Shown one piece after another: positions 43,748 to 52,873 of a DNA stretch of 64,000 bases. The DNA lies in the NCBI RefSeq assembly GCF_003815675.1, contig NZ_CP033918.1:620001-684000 (forward strand), read 5' to 3'. The notes under the pieces are model-generated. The model was not told where the DNA came from. It did no database searches and saw nothing but the letters and a program-made list of their open reading frames with translations. How positions within the stretch are numbered: position 1 is the first letter of the stretch; each line of letters begins with the position of its first letter. Source of the DNA: Chryseobacterium sp. G0186. Its GTDB lineage: Bacteria > Bacteroidota > Bacteroidia > Flavobacteriales > Weeksellaceae. The position numbers were made by a program, and so were the translations under genes.

Positions 43748-43775
43748 AAAAGCAGGAAATTCTGCTTTTGTTTAT
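43748..43775 (+). terminator. Rho-independent terminator ending the Rhs locus
   Basis: Stem AAAAGCAG (43748-43755) and CTGCTTTT (43762-43769), loop GAAATT, then a T-rich stretch. Confidence 0.75.
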
Positions 43776-43804
43776 TTATTCCAAAATTTATAAAAACACA
43801 TTAT

Positions 43805-44404
43805 ATGAAAAAACAATTACTAAGCTTATGCATAATTATAGGAACTATGGCATTCGCACAATCTACAAACGGACCAAAGTTTGGTATTAAAGCCGGAGGT
43901 AACCTTTCGAGTATAACAGGAAGTGATTCTAAATCAAAATTCGGATTTTATGCCGGAGCATTTGTAAATATTCCTATTTCTGAAGCATTTAGTATTCAAC
44001 CGGAAGTTGTATACAGCCAACAGGGAGCAAAAGCTAAAGACAAATATTATTTTGCAGTTATTGCTGTAACTGATATAAAGCAAACCCTTGATTATATGAA
44101 TGTTCCTGTGATGGTTCAGTACAATGCCACTCCTAAATTTTATCTGGAAGCAGGACCTGAATTTGGGTTCCTTATCAGTGCAAAGGCTAAAGAAAATTTT
44201 ATCGGTACACCTCTTAGTAGAGATAATAAATCCTCATTAAATACTTTTAATTTTGGATTAGGACTTGGATTAGGGTATAAATTAATGCCCAAATTAGGCA
44301 TTAATGCACGTTATATTGCTGGTTTAACTGAAATTGCTAAAGATGGAGAGGGCGATTCTTCAAAAAATACCAATTTCCAATTAGGGATAAATTACTCTTT
44401 TTAA
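43805..44404 (+). CDS. Outer membrane beta-barrel (porin-family) protein
   Basis: This 199-residue protein has a signal peptide (to about residue 18, MAFAQ). Alternating beta-strand sequence is typical of PorT/OmpX-like small barrels in Bacteroidota: FGIKAGGNLSSITG at the start, AISIQPEVVYSQQG-like strands, YLEAGPEFGFLISAKAKENF and a C-terminal FQLGINYSF ending in Phe, as outer membrane barrels do. It is not obviously part of the Rhs locus, having its own terminator on either side. Confidence 0.8.
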   Translation: MKKQLLSLCIIIGTMAFAQSTNGPKFGIKAGGNLSSITGSDSKSKFGFYAGAFVNIPISEAFSIQPEVVYSQQGAKAKDKYYFAVIAVTDIKQTLDYMNVPVMVQYNATPKFYLEAGPEFGFLISAKAKENFIGTPLSRDNKSSLNTFNFGLGLGLGYKLMPKLGINARYIAGLTEIAKDGEGDSSKNTNFQLGINYSF

Positions 44405-44457
44405 CAAGAGAGGAATTCAGTTTTACATTGAGTAAAGTTATAAACTAGTATTATAAA

Positions 44458-44493
44458 CAAATCCTTTTTAAGACACTGCTTAAAAAGGATTTG
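44458..44493. terminator. Bidirectional terminator between the OMP and dioxygenase genes
   Basis: A perfect 15-bp stem CAAATCCTTTTTAAG (44458-44472) and its complement (44479-44493), 6-nt loop, between convergent genes. Confidence 0.85.
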
Positions 44494-44522
44494 CTATAAG
44501 TGATTGACTCAAAAACTACATC

Positions 44523-45620
44523 TTAGAGGTGTTGGAAGTTTTTCCCTAAATGCTCTTCGATTACAAAAAACGGATCTTCAGTAAGCGTATGAGCTCTCAT
44601 ATCAATAAGACTCACCTTACTCATCATCCGCAGCATAATTCTTCTTTCACACGGATGCTCTATACCGTCAATATTTCTTACCCCTGCACGGAAAGCAGAT
44701 CTTCCGTGAGCACACAAATGATTGTTAACAAGGATAACATCCCCAGCCTGAGGAGTAAAGTCAGAGTAGATCAAATCTCTGGCTTCTTCCCAGAATTCCG
44801 TTAAGTGATGCTGGGCTTCTGCAGTTTGTTTAATGCTAGAATTAAAAAGTTGTTCTGCAGCATCAAATCTCATAAACGGAAGCTTATGGTTTCCATACAA
44901 TACAGCATCCAGTGTATCTTCTTCATTCTGTTCCGTTTCAAGATTGGCATCCTTTGGAATCTTGTAGATACGGTCAAAAAGTGGCCTGTAATTTTCTCCA
45001 ATGGATTTATGAGAACGAATGGAATAGAGCGTTGATGGAACCTGTTCTTCATTTCGAACATACATAAAGCTTAGGAAATCTGCCTGATGTTTCAAAAAGG
45101 CATCCTCAGTGTGTACATAAAGATCTGTTGAAGATCCTGACCCAGTCTGCGTTTCCCTCATTTTTTCATCAGGAATAATAGCATGAATCAGTCCGCCTCC
45201 CTGGCGCTGTGAATAATATTGCACTGGTTTAGACGGCAAGGCTCCATGAATAAGAGCACAAGCAAATCCGTACAGGTTAAATTTCTCATAATCAGCAGAC
45301 TGCCAATTGGGTGGAGTAGTGCCTATATCTTCCTGATCGATATCCATTAACCCTTTAAAGATCAGTGCTCCATATTGATCCTCAGAGAAGTCGTTAGCAA
45401 AATCAGCAGCAATATTCAATATTCTTTCTGGGAGGAAATAAGATGCCAGCTGGTGTACATATCTTATAAAGTCACGGTTTTCATAGTTACCATATTTTTT
45501 CTGAAGATGTATTGCAGCATCTTTTATCATTCTTTGTTCCTGAGAAGTGATCTCAATGACTGTAGGAAGCAGTTTTACCTGAGCAACCCTTTCGTTATCT
45601 AAAATTTTTATAGAATTCAT
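44523..45620 (-). CDS. 2-oxoglutarate/Fe(II) dioxygenase, clavaminate-synthase-like; likely lysine hydroxylase
   Basis: This 365-residue TauD/CAS-fold enzyme has the iron-binding HxE/D in LYVHTEDAF and the distal His in NNHLCAHGRSAF, followed by the 2-oxoglutarate-binding Arg region (CERRIMLRMM). QYYSQRQGGGLIHAIIPDE is typical of the clavaminate-synthase-like branch. That branch holds the lysine 4-hydroxylases described from Flavobacterium and Chitinophaga as well as asparagine oxygenase. It is divergent from a siderophore operon that starts with a lysine-type decarboxylase, so C4-hydroxylation of lysine to give 3-hydroxycadaverine after decarboxylation is a well-supported inference. Confidence 0.8.
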   Translation of the reverse strand: MNSIKILDNERVAQVKLLPTVIEITSQEQRMIKDAAIHLQKKYGNYENRDFIRYVHQLASYFLPERILNIAADFANDFSEDQYGALIFKGLMDIDQEDIGTTPPNWQSADYEKFNLYGFACALIHGALPSKPVQYYSQRQGGGLIHAIIPDEKMRETQTGSGSSTDLYVHTEDAFLKHQADFLSFMYVRNEEQVPSTLYSIRSHKSIGENYRPLFDRIYKIPKDANLETEQNEEDTLDAVLYGNHKLPFMRFDAAEQLFNSSIKQTAEAQHHLTEFWEEARDLIYSDFTPQAGDVILVNNHLCAHGRSAFRAGVRNIDGIEHPCERRIMLRMMSKVSLIDMRAHTLTEDPFFVIEEHLGKNFQHL

Positions 45621-45629
45621 TAAAAAAAA

Positions 45630-45676
45630 TTTGGTGTTAAGTAATAATTTTTATCTTTGTTTTTAATTATTCTAAA
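45630..45676 (+). promoter_or_regulatory. Consensus promoter with Fur-like palindrome for the siderophore operon
   Basis: TTTG at 45630-45633, 18-nt spacer, then TATCTTTG at 45652-45659. Directly after it comes TTTTTAATTATTCTAAA (45660-45676), an imperfect palindrome (TTTnnAAT-n-ATTnnAAA) resembling iron-box sequences. Its position at the expected transcription start fits iron repression. The 5' leader to 45835 is about 160 nt. Confidence 0.6.
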
Positions 45677-45834
45677 TAACAATAGCGAGTTCAAATTTAT
45701 GAATAATTACTCAACCACCAAATAAAATATATAAAAAATGTGAAATTTAAAAACTTGACAATCAGACATATATAACATATGTCAAAAAACCACAAACAAT
45801 TCATGATTTAAAAAATCACCTTACAAATACTTAT

Positions 45835-47361
45835 ATGAACAACAATTTAATATCCCTAGGAGAGCTTTCCAATGTAGCCTCGCCCCACAATTCGGGGAAT
45901 TTTGGGAATATTTTTCATCCTGACAATTATGATCATTATCGTAATGCTGTCAACAGTACTTTAGATCTCGTACATGAGTTTCTTGATAGAAATAAAAAGC
46001 CATTTAGTGGTATAGAAGCCAAGGAAATGAAACAAATGGTACAACAGATTGACCTTAATGAAAAACTTTCAAATTATAATGAACTTCTTTCTGAGGTAGA
46101 TAATATATATGTAAAGCATGCAACAGCATTTCATTTACCCCAATACGTTGCCCATCTCAACTGTCCTGTGGTCATCCCGGCTTTGGCAGGTGAAATTCTG
46201 GTAAGTGCCATTAATTCTTCGCAGGATACCTATGACCAAAGTGCCGGTGGTACTTTTATGGAAAGAAAACTAATCGACTGGACTGCAGAACAGATTGGAT
46301 ATAAAACAGAGGAGAGCGATGGTGTTTTCACCGCCGGAGGCTCCCAAAGTAACTTAATGGGACTGGTAATGATGCGTGACTGTTTCTCCCAGAAAAGATA
46401 CAGCCACAATATTAAAATGGATGGCCTTCCACCGGAAGCAAATCGTTTCAGAGTTTTTGTTTCTGATAAATCACACTTCAGTAACCTTAAAAATGCATCC
46501 ATCATGGGATTAGGAGAAAAATGCATTATTAAAGTTCCTACTGATGATGAATTCCGTATGGATATCTCTCTATTGAAAAAGTATATCAAAAGGGAAGAGC
46601 AGATGGGGAATATCCCTATTGGCATAGTGGCCACAGCCGGAACTACCGACTTTGGAAATGTTGACCCATTGGATGATATTGCCAATATAGCAGAACATTA
46701 CAGTATCTGGATGCACGTAGATGCGGCCTATGGATGTGCTTTATTACTAAGTGAAAAGTACCGCCATTTACTGAACGGCATCGAAAGAGCTGATTCTGTG
46801 ACCATTGATTATCACAAATCATTCTTCCAGCCCATAAGCAGCAGTGCCTTTATTGTAAAAAATAAAAAAGAACTACTGATCCTTAAGCACCATGCCGATT
46901 ATCTGAATCCCAAGGAAATGGATGAGGAAGAAATTCCTGCTCAGATTAATAAGTCTATTACCCAGAGTACCCGAAGGTTTGATGCACTGAAACTATGGTT
47001 TACATTAAGAATGATGGGTAAAGAACAGCTTGCCGAATATACAGATACAGTAATAGACCTTACGAAGGATGCTGCTGCCATGATCACTGAAGATCCTGAC
47101 TTTGAGCTTCTTTCAGACTCTGATCTGAGTGTTCTTGTGTTCCGATATACAAGGGCCGACATCAATGATCTGGATGCCTTGAACCAGTATATTAAAATGA
47201 AACTTTTTTACAGTGGAGAAATCTTGGTAGCAAGCACCAAGGTGAATGGGAATTTCTATCTAAAGTTCACATTTCTGAATCCTATAACCACTACAGAAGA
47301 TATTCATAAAATCCTCACTAAAATCAAAATGCATGGAAAAGACTTTGATACAGAAAAGTAA
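45835..47361 (+). CDS. PLP-dependent decarboxylase (lysine/diaminobutyrate decarboxylase type) for siderophore synthesis
   Basis: This 508-residue group II decarboxylase shows GGSQSNLMGLVMMRD, VATAGTTDFGNVDPLDDI, the PLP-contact Asp in HVDAAYG and the Schiff-base lysine in TIDYHKSFFQP. As the first gene of the operon it corresponds to DesA-like enzymes that make cadaverine from lysine. If the divergent dioxygenase hydroxylates lysine, its substrate would be hydroxylysine. Its 3' end overlaps the next gene by 29 bases. Confidence 0.88.
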   Translation: MNNNLISLGELSNVASPHNSGNFGNIFHPDNYDHYRNAVNSTLDLVHEFLDRNKKPFSGIEAKEMKQMVQQIDLNEKLSNYNELLSEVDNIYVKHATAFHLPQYVAHLNCPVVIPALAGEILVSAINSSQDTYDQSAGGTFMERKLIDWTAEQIGYKTEESDGVFTAGGSQSNLMGLVMMRDCFSQKRYSHNIKMDGLPPEANRFRVFVSDKSHFSNLKNASIMGLGEKCIIKVPTDDEFRMDISLLKKYIKREEQMGNIPIGIVATAGTTDFGNVDPLDDIANIAEHYSIWMHVDAAYGCALLLSEKYRHLLNGIERADSVTIDYHKSFFQPISSSAFIVKNKKELLILKHHADYLNPKEMDEEEIPAQINKSITQSTRRFDALKLWFTLRMMGKEQLAEYTDTVIDLTKDAAAMITEDPDFELLSDSDLSVLVFRYTRADINDLDALNQYIKMKLFYSGEILVASTKVNGNFYLKFTFLNPITTTEDIHKILTKIKMHGKDFDTEK

Positions 47362-49741
47362 GACCGGAGAAAAGGCTCACGAAATTACCTACAGGATTTT
47401 GCTCAACGGAATGTTGCGGGAACTCGGAAACGGGAAATTCTATCAGGGAGTTCCAAAGTATGATCTCCTGACTGCACAGGCTCTTCAAAAAAGCAGATAT
47501 TCTCTGCATATGAGATTTGAAATGAAGAAAAGTGGGTTATTTTTATTTGCTCCCGTTTCTTATCGCTCAGAAAGTGCTTTTCATGAGTATGCCTTTCCTC
47601 TTTGGGCAGTTGATCATGAGAACAAGAAGACTTTTGCAGTCAGCATTCAACAGCTCATCGAAATGATTTACAAAGAATTTTCGGATCAATATACAGAGGA
47701 GGGCTTAGAAATTTTTGAGAAAAGGATTCAAAGCAGTGTCAGAAACCTGGAACTCACCACTGAAGCCTGTTTACAACAGCAAGATCTTTTTGATTATTCA
47801 TTTTTAGAGTCTGAACAGATGCTTCCCGTAGGACACAACCTACATCCTTTCACTAAATCCAGAATGGGTTTTTCTGAAGATGAACAAATATTGTATGGTC
47901 CTGAATTCAAAAAAGGATTTCAGCTGCATTATTTTCTTATTCATAAAGATTGTATTACCGAACAATCACTACCGGAAGTATCTGCGAAGGAAATATTTTC
48001 AAAAATGACTTCACTTCCGGAAAGCCACGATTCTGAAACCACAAATGACTACTTCGTTGTGCCCTGCCATCCATGGGAAGCCCAGTACCTGCAAACTACG
48101 AATGAATATGCAGATCTGCTCGGTTCAGGAAAAGTAATACATCTGGGGCCATCTGGAGAAGAGTTTTTTGCAACATCCTCCATTAGAACGCTTTATAGTC
48201 CTAACTTTAACTGGATGTTGAAATTCTCACTGCATGTTTTGATGACCGGATCTGTAAGAACCAACAGCTTAAAAGACCTGAAAAGGGGATATGCTTCATC
48301 AGTATGGTGGAAACAGGAAAAAGAAGCATTTGAAAAAGAATTTCCTCATTTGAAACTTATGTTGGAACCCTCTTCACTAAGTGTTCATTATGAAGGAGAA
48401 AACATTGACAGTTTCAATATTCTGATTCGTGAAAATCCTTTCAGTACCACGGATAAAGTTCTTCTGCTGGCAAGGCTATGTCAGGATGAATCTATAGATA
48501 ATTCTAATTTCAATACTCATTTTTTTAAAGATGTTGCCGCTCATTTGGGCATGAAACCAGAAAAAGCAATCGTCATCTGGTTTGAAAAATATATACAGTT
48601 GCTCGTATCTCCCTTGAACAGCTTATTTAATCACTTGGGAATGGCTCCTGAAGTTCATCAGCAAAATCTTCTTATACAGCTTGATGATCAGCTTCTTCCG
48701 CAAACAATCTTTGTGAGGGATGGACAAGGCTATCTTTTAAGAGAAAGTTTTAAGGAAAAATATAAACAATCCATAGAAAACTGTCCTGAAATTGAGACTC
48801 TTTTTATAAGAGATGAACGTCTTCTGGATATTGTTTCTCATCATCTTTTGGTAAGCAACTTCAGTGCTTTAATGTCATCCATCGGTAAAACAGGATTGAT
48901 AGAGGAGCAGAAGCTTATTAATATTTTGTATCATGAATTTGAAAGAATTCATCATTATGAGCCGTCAGATTTCACCAATTATGCTTTACATCGACGTTAT
49001 TGGGCTGTAAAATCAAACCTTCAATCGGCTGTCCTTGATGTAGATGGAGGGGTAAGTGCTTCTGCCATTCCTTATGCTAAGGTTCCTAATCTCCTTCACA
49101 ACCACTTCTTTTCGGAACAGCTTATTCATCCTCAAGGAAAGGAGATTTTCTTTAAACGTTATTTCTCGAAAGAGGATGTGACAACAGGAATGCGTCCGAT
49201 AGATCTGGAAAATGATCTGGAAATGCTTCATGAATGGTTCAACCGGGAACATGCTGTTAAAATATGGCAAATGAACTGGCCCATTGATGAATTGGAGACC
49301 TACTACAGACTGATGCTGCCAAGTAATGAAGCACACAGCTATATTGTAGAGAGTAATGATGAACCAACATGTAATATTGAGGTATACTGGGCATGCAGAG
49401 ATATTGTGGGAGATTATTATGATGTATTGCCTACAGATTACGGAACGCATCAGTTCATCGCTCCTACGGATCCTAAAAAGAAATTTGTATCGCCCTCTAC
49501 ACAATCTATGGTAGACTATGTCTTTGCACAGCCACAGGTGGGGAAAATGGTAGGTGAGGGTTCTGTTGATTCCCTTGCTTCTATGATGAATAAGGCTCAT
49601 GTAGGATTCAAAGTAGATAAGGTCATTGAAATGCCTCATAAAAAAGCCAATCTTAATTTCTGCTACAGGGAATGGTATTGGGAAAAGTTTCCATTGAACA
49701 AAGACGTACAAATCACCACAAACATCACAAAAAATGAATAA
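47333..49741 (+). CDS. NIS siderophore synthetase (IucA/IucC) fused to GNAT-type acyltransferase
   Basis: This 802-residue fusion has two parts. Residues about 1-610 are an IucA/IucC synthetase (GHNLHPFTKSRMGF, VVPCHPWEAQYL, ATSSIRTLYSPNFNWMLKFS, MTGSVRTNS), which condenses a carboxylate such as citrate with an amine or hydroxylamine using ATP. Residues about 620-802 are an IucB/AlcB-like acyltransferase (IDLENDLEMLHEWFNREHAV, NIEVYWACRDIVGDYYDVLP, VDKVIEMPHKKANLNFCYRE), which acylates the N-hydroxy amine. In aerobactin and desferrioxamine clusters these are separate proteins. It begins inside the end of the decarboxylase gene and overlaps the hydroxylase by 8 bases. Confidence 0.88.
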   Translation: MEKTLIQKSKTGEKAHEITYRILLNGMLRELGNGKFYQGVPKYDLLTAQALQKSRYSLHMRFEMKKSGLFLFAPVSYRSESAFHEYAFPLWAVDHENKKTFAVSIQQLIEMIYKEFSDQYTEEGLEIFEKRIQSSVRNLELTTEACLQQQDLFDYSFLESEQMLPVGHNLHPFTKSRMGFSEDEQILYGPEFKKGFQLHYFLIHKDCITEQSLPEVSAKEIFSKMTSLPESHDSETTNDYFVVPCHPWEAQYLQTTNEYADLLGSGKVIHLGPSGEEFFATSSIRTLYSPNFNWMLKFSLHVLMTGSVRTNSLKDLKRGYASSVWWKQEKEAFEKEFPHLKLMLEPSSLSVHYEGENIDSFNILIRENPFSTTDKVLLLARLCQDESIDNSNFNTHFFKDVAAHLGMKPEKAIVIWFEKYIQLLVSPLNSLFNHLGMAPEVHQQNLLIQLDDQLLPQTIFVRDGQGYLLRESFKEKYKQSIENCPEIETLFIRDERLLDIVSHHLLVSNFSALMSSIGKTGLIEEQKLINILYHEFERIHHYEPSDFTNYALHRRYWAVKSNLQSAVLDVDGGVSASAIPYAKVPNLLHNHFFSEQLIHPQGKEIFFKRYFSKEDVTTGMRPIDLENDLEMLHEWFNREHAVKIWQMNWPIDELETYYRLMLPSNEAHSYIVESNDEPTCNIEVYWACRDIVGDYYDVLPTDYGTHQFIAPTDPKKKFVSPSTQSMVDYVFAQPQVGKMVGEGSVDSLASMMNKAHVGFKVDKVIEMPHKKANLNFCYREWYWEKFPLNKDVQITTNITKNE

Positions 49742-51050
49742 TGAAACCATTTATAATGTAATAGGCATCGGCATTGGCCCTTTTAATTTGGGACTTGCCG
49801 CCCTATCTCATCCGATTCCGGAGCTCAAAACCCTTTTCCTTGACCAAAGAGATGGTTTTGACTGGCATCCGGGATTAATGATTGATCATGTAACGCTACA
49901 GACCCCATTTTTGTGTGACTGTGTTTCCATGGCGGATCCTACCAACCCTTTAAGCCTGCTTAATTACCTGAAAGTAACGGGAAGACTTTATAAATTTTTT
50001 ATTAGAGAAAGCTTCTTTATCCCAAGAAAAGAGTACAACCGTTATTGTCAATGGGTCATTGAACAGCTTCCAGAGTGTCGCTTTTCAACTCAGGTTACGG
50101 ATATTGAGTATAAGGATGGACTTTATCTGATTACCACTATTCATACCAAGACTAAGGAGAAAACAGTCTTAAAAGCTGAAAGATTAGTACTGGGAACAGG
50201 TACTCAGCCTCATATTCCTTCTTTTATTCCGAAGGATGATTCCCGTATTGTTCATACCAGTTCTTACCTGTACAGAAAAGAAGAGCTTCTTTCCAGAGGT
50301 CGTAAAATTGCCGTTATCGGTTCGGGGCAGAGTTCTGCAGAGGTTTTTTATGATCTTCTTCAGAGCAGGGATGAAAATACGGAATTGGGATGGTATTCCC
50401 GACCGGATAGATTTTTCCCAATGGAATATTCAAAGCTTACTCTGGAGCTTACGTCTCCCGATTATGTAGAATATTTCTATAACAGAAACAAAGAGGCCAG
50501 AAAAACAATCCTGAGCAAGCAGCAAAGCCAGTTTAAAGGAATTAATTATGATCTGATCAATGACATCTATGATTTTATCTACGATCTGAATATTGATAAT
50601 GCAGATCCGATGCTTAAGATCATTCCAAACAGCCAACTCAATAGGGTAGACAATAGCAGCCAAGATATGATCAACCTTGAGTTTACACAATTGGAGCAGG
50701 AGTTTCCTTATGAGCAGGAAGCTGATTATCTGATTCTGGGAACCGGATACCGTTATCATGAGCCTGCATTCCTGAAAAATATTCAATCCAGAATAAAAAG
50801 GGATGCTGACGGATTGTTTGACGTTAACAGAAATTATTCCATAGATCATAACAACGGAGAAATTTATGTGCTTCATGCAGAAGTGCATACCCACAGCTAT
50901 ATTTCTACGGATCTGGGAATGGCTGCTTACCGTAATTCTTACATCATCAATGATATCCTTGGAAGAGAATACTATAAAATTGAAAGAAAAATTGCTTTCC
51001 AGGACTTTGATGTAGAAAAATACGCTGATTTACCAACTGCAAAAATTTAA
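49734..51050 (+). CDS. Lysine/diamine N6-hydroxylase (flavin N-monooxygenase)
   Basis: This 438-residue class B N-hydroxylating monooxygenase has the FAD motif NVIGIGIGPFNLGLAAL, DWHPGLMIDHVTLQTPFLCD, the NADPH motif KIAVIGSGQSSAEVFYDLL and the C-terminal ATG-type motif YLILGTGYRYHEP. Relatives IucD, AlcA and DesB add OH to the side-chain amine of lysine, putrescine or cadaverine using NADPH and O2. Operon position between decarboxylase and synthetases suggests (hydroxy)cadaverine as substrate. Confidence 0.92.
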   Translation: MNNETIYNVIGIGIGPFNLGLAALSHPIPELKTLFLDQRDGFDWHPGLMIDHVTLQTPFLCDCVSMADPTNPLSLLNYLKVTGRLYKFFIRESFFIPRKEYNRYCQWVIEQLPECRFSTQVTDIEYKDGLYLITTIHTKTKEKTVLKAERLVLGTGTQPHIPSFIPKDDSRIVHTSSYLYRKEELLSRGRKIAVIGSGQSSAEVFYDLLQSRDENTELGWYSRPDRFFPMEYSKLTLELTSPDYVEYFYNRNKEARKTILSKQQSQFKGINYDLINDIYDFIYDLNIDNADPMLKIIPNSQLNRVDNSSQDMINLEFTQLEQEFPYEQEADYLILGTGYRYHEPAFLKNIQSRIKRDADGLFDVNRNYSIDHNNGEIYVLHAEVHTHSYISTDLGMAAYRNSYIINDILGREYYKIERKIAFQDFDVEKYADLPTAKI

Positions 51051-51058
51051 TATTTAAA

Positions 51059-52873
51059 ATGAACACCAACCTAAAAAATAATATCATCAGCCAGGAAAAC
51101 TGGCAGCAAGCCAATAAAAATTTAATGGCCAAAACCATTGCAGAGTTAATGCATGAGGAGCTGTTAAAGCCTGTACCATCTTTTGAGGATGAAATGGGAT
51201 ACACTGTATTCACTCTTGAAACAGGGTTTGAAAATATCATCTATAACTTCCGCGGACAGGAAAGGATGATGGATTATTGGCATATTGATAAAGACAGTAT
51301 CTCTAAAACTGAAAACGGAGAGAAAACATCGTCTGTAGATGTAGCCGCTTTCTTCCTGGAAATGCAGTCTGTATTTGATCTTGATCCCTATACCATTGCA
51401 AGATATACGGAAGAATTACTTCATACCCTATATTGTGATGCGTTGATCTTAGCCAAAGGGGTAATGCCTTCGAAAGATCTTGCCACAGCAGATTATCAGA
51501 CCGTGGAACATAATATGACCGGACATCCCTGGGTTATTGTAAACAAGAGCAGATTGGGCTTCTCGCCTCGTGATCTTAAAAAATTTGCTCCTGAAGCAGA
51601 GGAAAACCTAAAGGTGATTTGGCTTGCCGCCCATAAGAGCAGATCGGCATTTCAGGCATTAGAACATATCAAGAGAGAAGAATTTTACCGTTCTGAAATA
51701 GGAGATAAGCTATATAATGATTTTCAGCAAAAGCTTACAGAAGAAGGAAAATCTGTGGAAGATTATCACTTTATTCCGGTGCATCCATGGCAGTGGGAAC
51801 ACAAGCTTCAGATCCATTTTGCAGGAGATATAGCTTCAGGGCTTCTGATCCAATTAGGAGACGGGCAAGATACCTACAGTCCACAACAAAGTATCCGTAC
51901 TTTATTTAATACAGATCACCCTAAAAAAAGATACCTGAAAACAGCTGTTTCTATTTTAAGTACAGGAAACATCAGAGGGCTTTCTCCCAAGCAGATGAAA
52001 ATAGCCCCATCCATTACAGAATGGGTGAAAAGCATGATAAAAGATGATGCCTATCTGGAAAACAAAGGAACTATTTTTCTGGGTGAAGAAGCTTCAATTG
52101 CTTATCTGCATCCACAGTACGGCGCTATTGCCAATGTACCGTATCAGTACAATGAATTCCTTGGAGCTTTATGGCGTGAAAGTGCAGAAAATTATCTTAC
52201 AGAAGATGAACAAATGGTTACCATGGCCTCATTGCTTTATGTAGATGACAATGGAATTCCTTTGGTTCAGGCTTTTGCAGAAAAGGCAGGAATGAGTATC
52301 AAAGAATGGATCTCCAGCTATCTTGATGTCTATCTTACTCCGTTGCTGCATATCTATTATACCCATTCATTATGTGTAACGCCACATGGTGAAAATATAA
52401 TGGTTGTACTAAAGGATGGTGTACCACGGAGAATTGTTATCAAGGATTTTGTGGATGATATTGTACTTACCACAGAAGCAAGGGAGAAGCTTCCTGCCCA
52501 TCTGGCGGATGGATTGATCCAGTCTTCTAACAAGGAAAACATTCCGTTGTTTATATTGCTTGGTGTATTTGATGCATTCTTCAGATACCTGTCCAATGTA
52601 CTTCATACGTATTCAAACTTTCAGGAAGAAACATTCTGGACCCTTGTTCACAACTGTATAGAAAATTACAAAGCAGAAAATACCCACCTACAGGAACGCT
52701 ATGAAAAATATGATCTGTATGTTCCGACATTCAAAAGATTCTATATCAATAGTCTGCGTTTGAAAAATAATGGATATAGTGAAAATAAAGCATTTGCAAT
52801 TCCGAGAAAAGACGGAGCATTGCCTAACCCGCTTTATCAGATTGCTAATGAAAATTCGGTAGCCGTCATATGA
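51059..52873 (+). CDS. NIS siderophore synthetase (IucA/IucC family)
   Basis: This 604-residue synthetase has TGHPWVIVNKSRLGFSPRDL, FIPVHPWQWEHKLQIHF, SPQQSIRTLFN, LKTAVSILSTGNIRGLSP and the C-terminal ferric-reductase-like FhuF segment typical of the family (HSLCVTPHGENIMVVLKDG). It would form the second amide bond of a citrate-based siderophore, after the fused synthetase at 47333 makes the first. It starts 8 bp after the hydroxylase stop and overlaps the MATE gene by four bases. Confidence 0.9.
   Translation: MNTNLKNNIISQENWQQANKNLMAKTIAELMHEELLKPVPSFEDEMGYTVFTLETGFENIIYNFRGQERMMDYWHIDKDSISKTENGEKTSSVDVAAFFLEMQSVFDLDPYTIARYTEELLHTLYCDALILAKGVMPSKDLATADYQTVEHNMTGHPWVIVNKSRLGFSPRDLKKFAPEAEENLKVIWLAAHKSRSAFQALEHIKREEFYRSEIGDKLYNDFQQKLTEEGKSVEDYHFIPVHPWQWEHKLQIHFAGDIASGLLIQLGDGQDTYSPQQSIRTLFNTDHPKKRYLKTAVSILSTGNIRGLSPKQMKIAPSITEWVKSMIKDDAYLENKGTIFLGEEASIAYLHPQYGAIANVPYQYNEFLGALWRESAENYLTEDEQMVTMASLLYVDDNGIPLVQAFAEKAGMSIKEWISSYLDVYLTPLLHIYYTHSLCVTPHGENIMVVLKDGVPRRIVIKDFVDDIVLTTEAREKLPAHLADGLIQSSNKENIPLFILLGVFDAFFRYLSNVLHTYSNFQEETFWTLVHNCIENYKAENTHLQERYEKYDLYVPTFKRFYINSLRLKNNGYSENKAFAIPRKDGALPNPLYQIANENSVAVI

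Noticed and set aside
44550..45602. Plus-strand frames opposite the dioxygenase gene
   Set aside because: They are antisense shadows of a well-supported enzyme and show no protein-like features.
49013..49750. Minus-strand 245-codon frame opposite the NIS-acyltransferase gene
   Set aside because: It is long but antisense to conserved acyltransferase sequence, with no recognisable domain or promoter.
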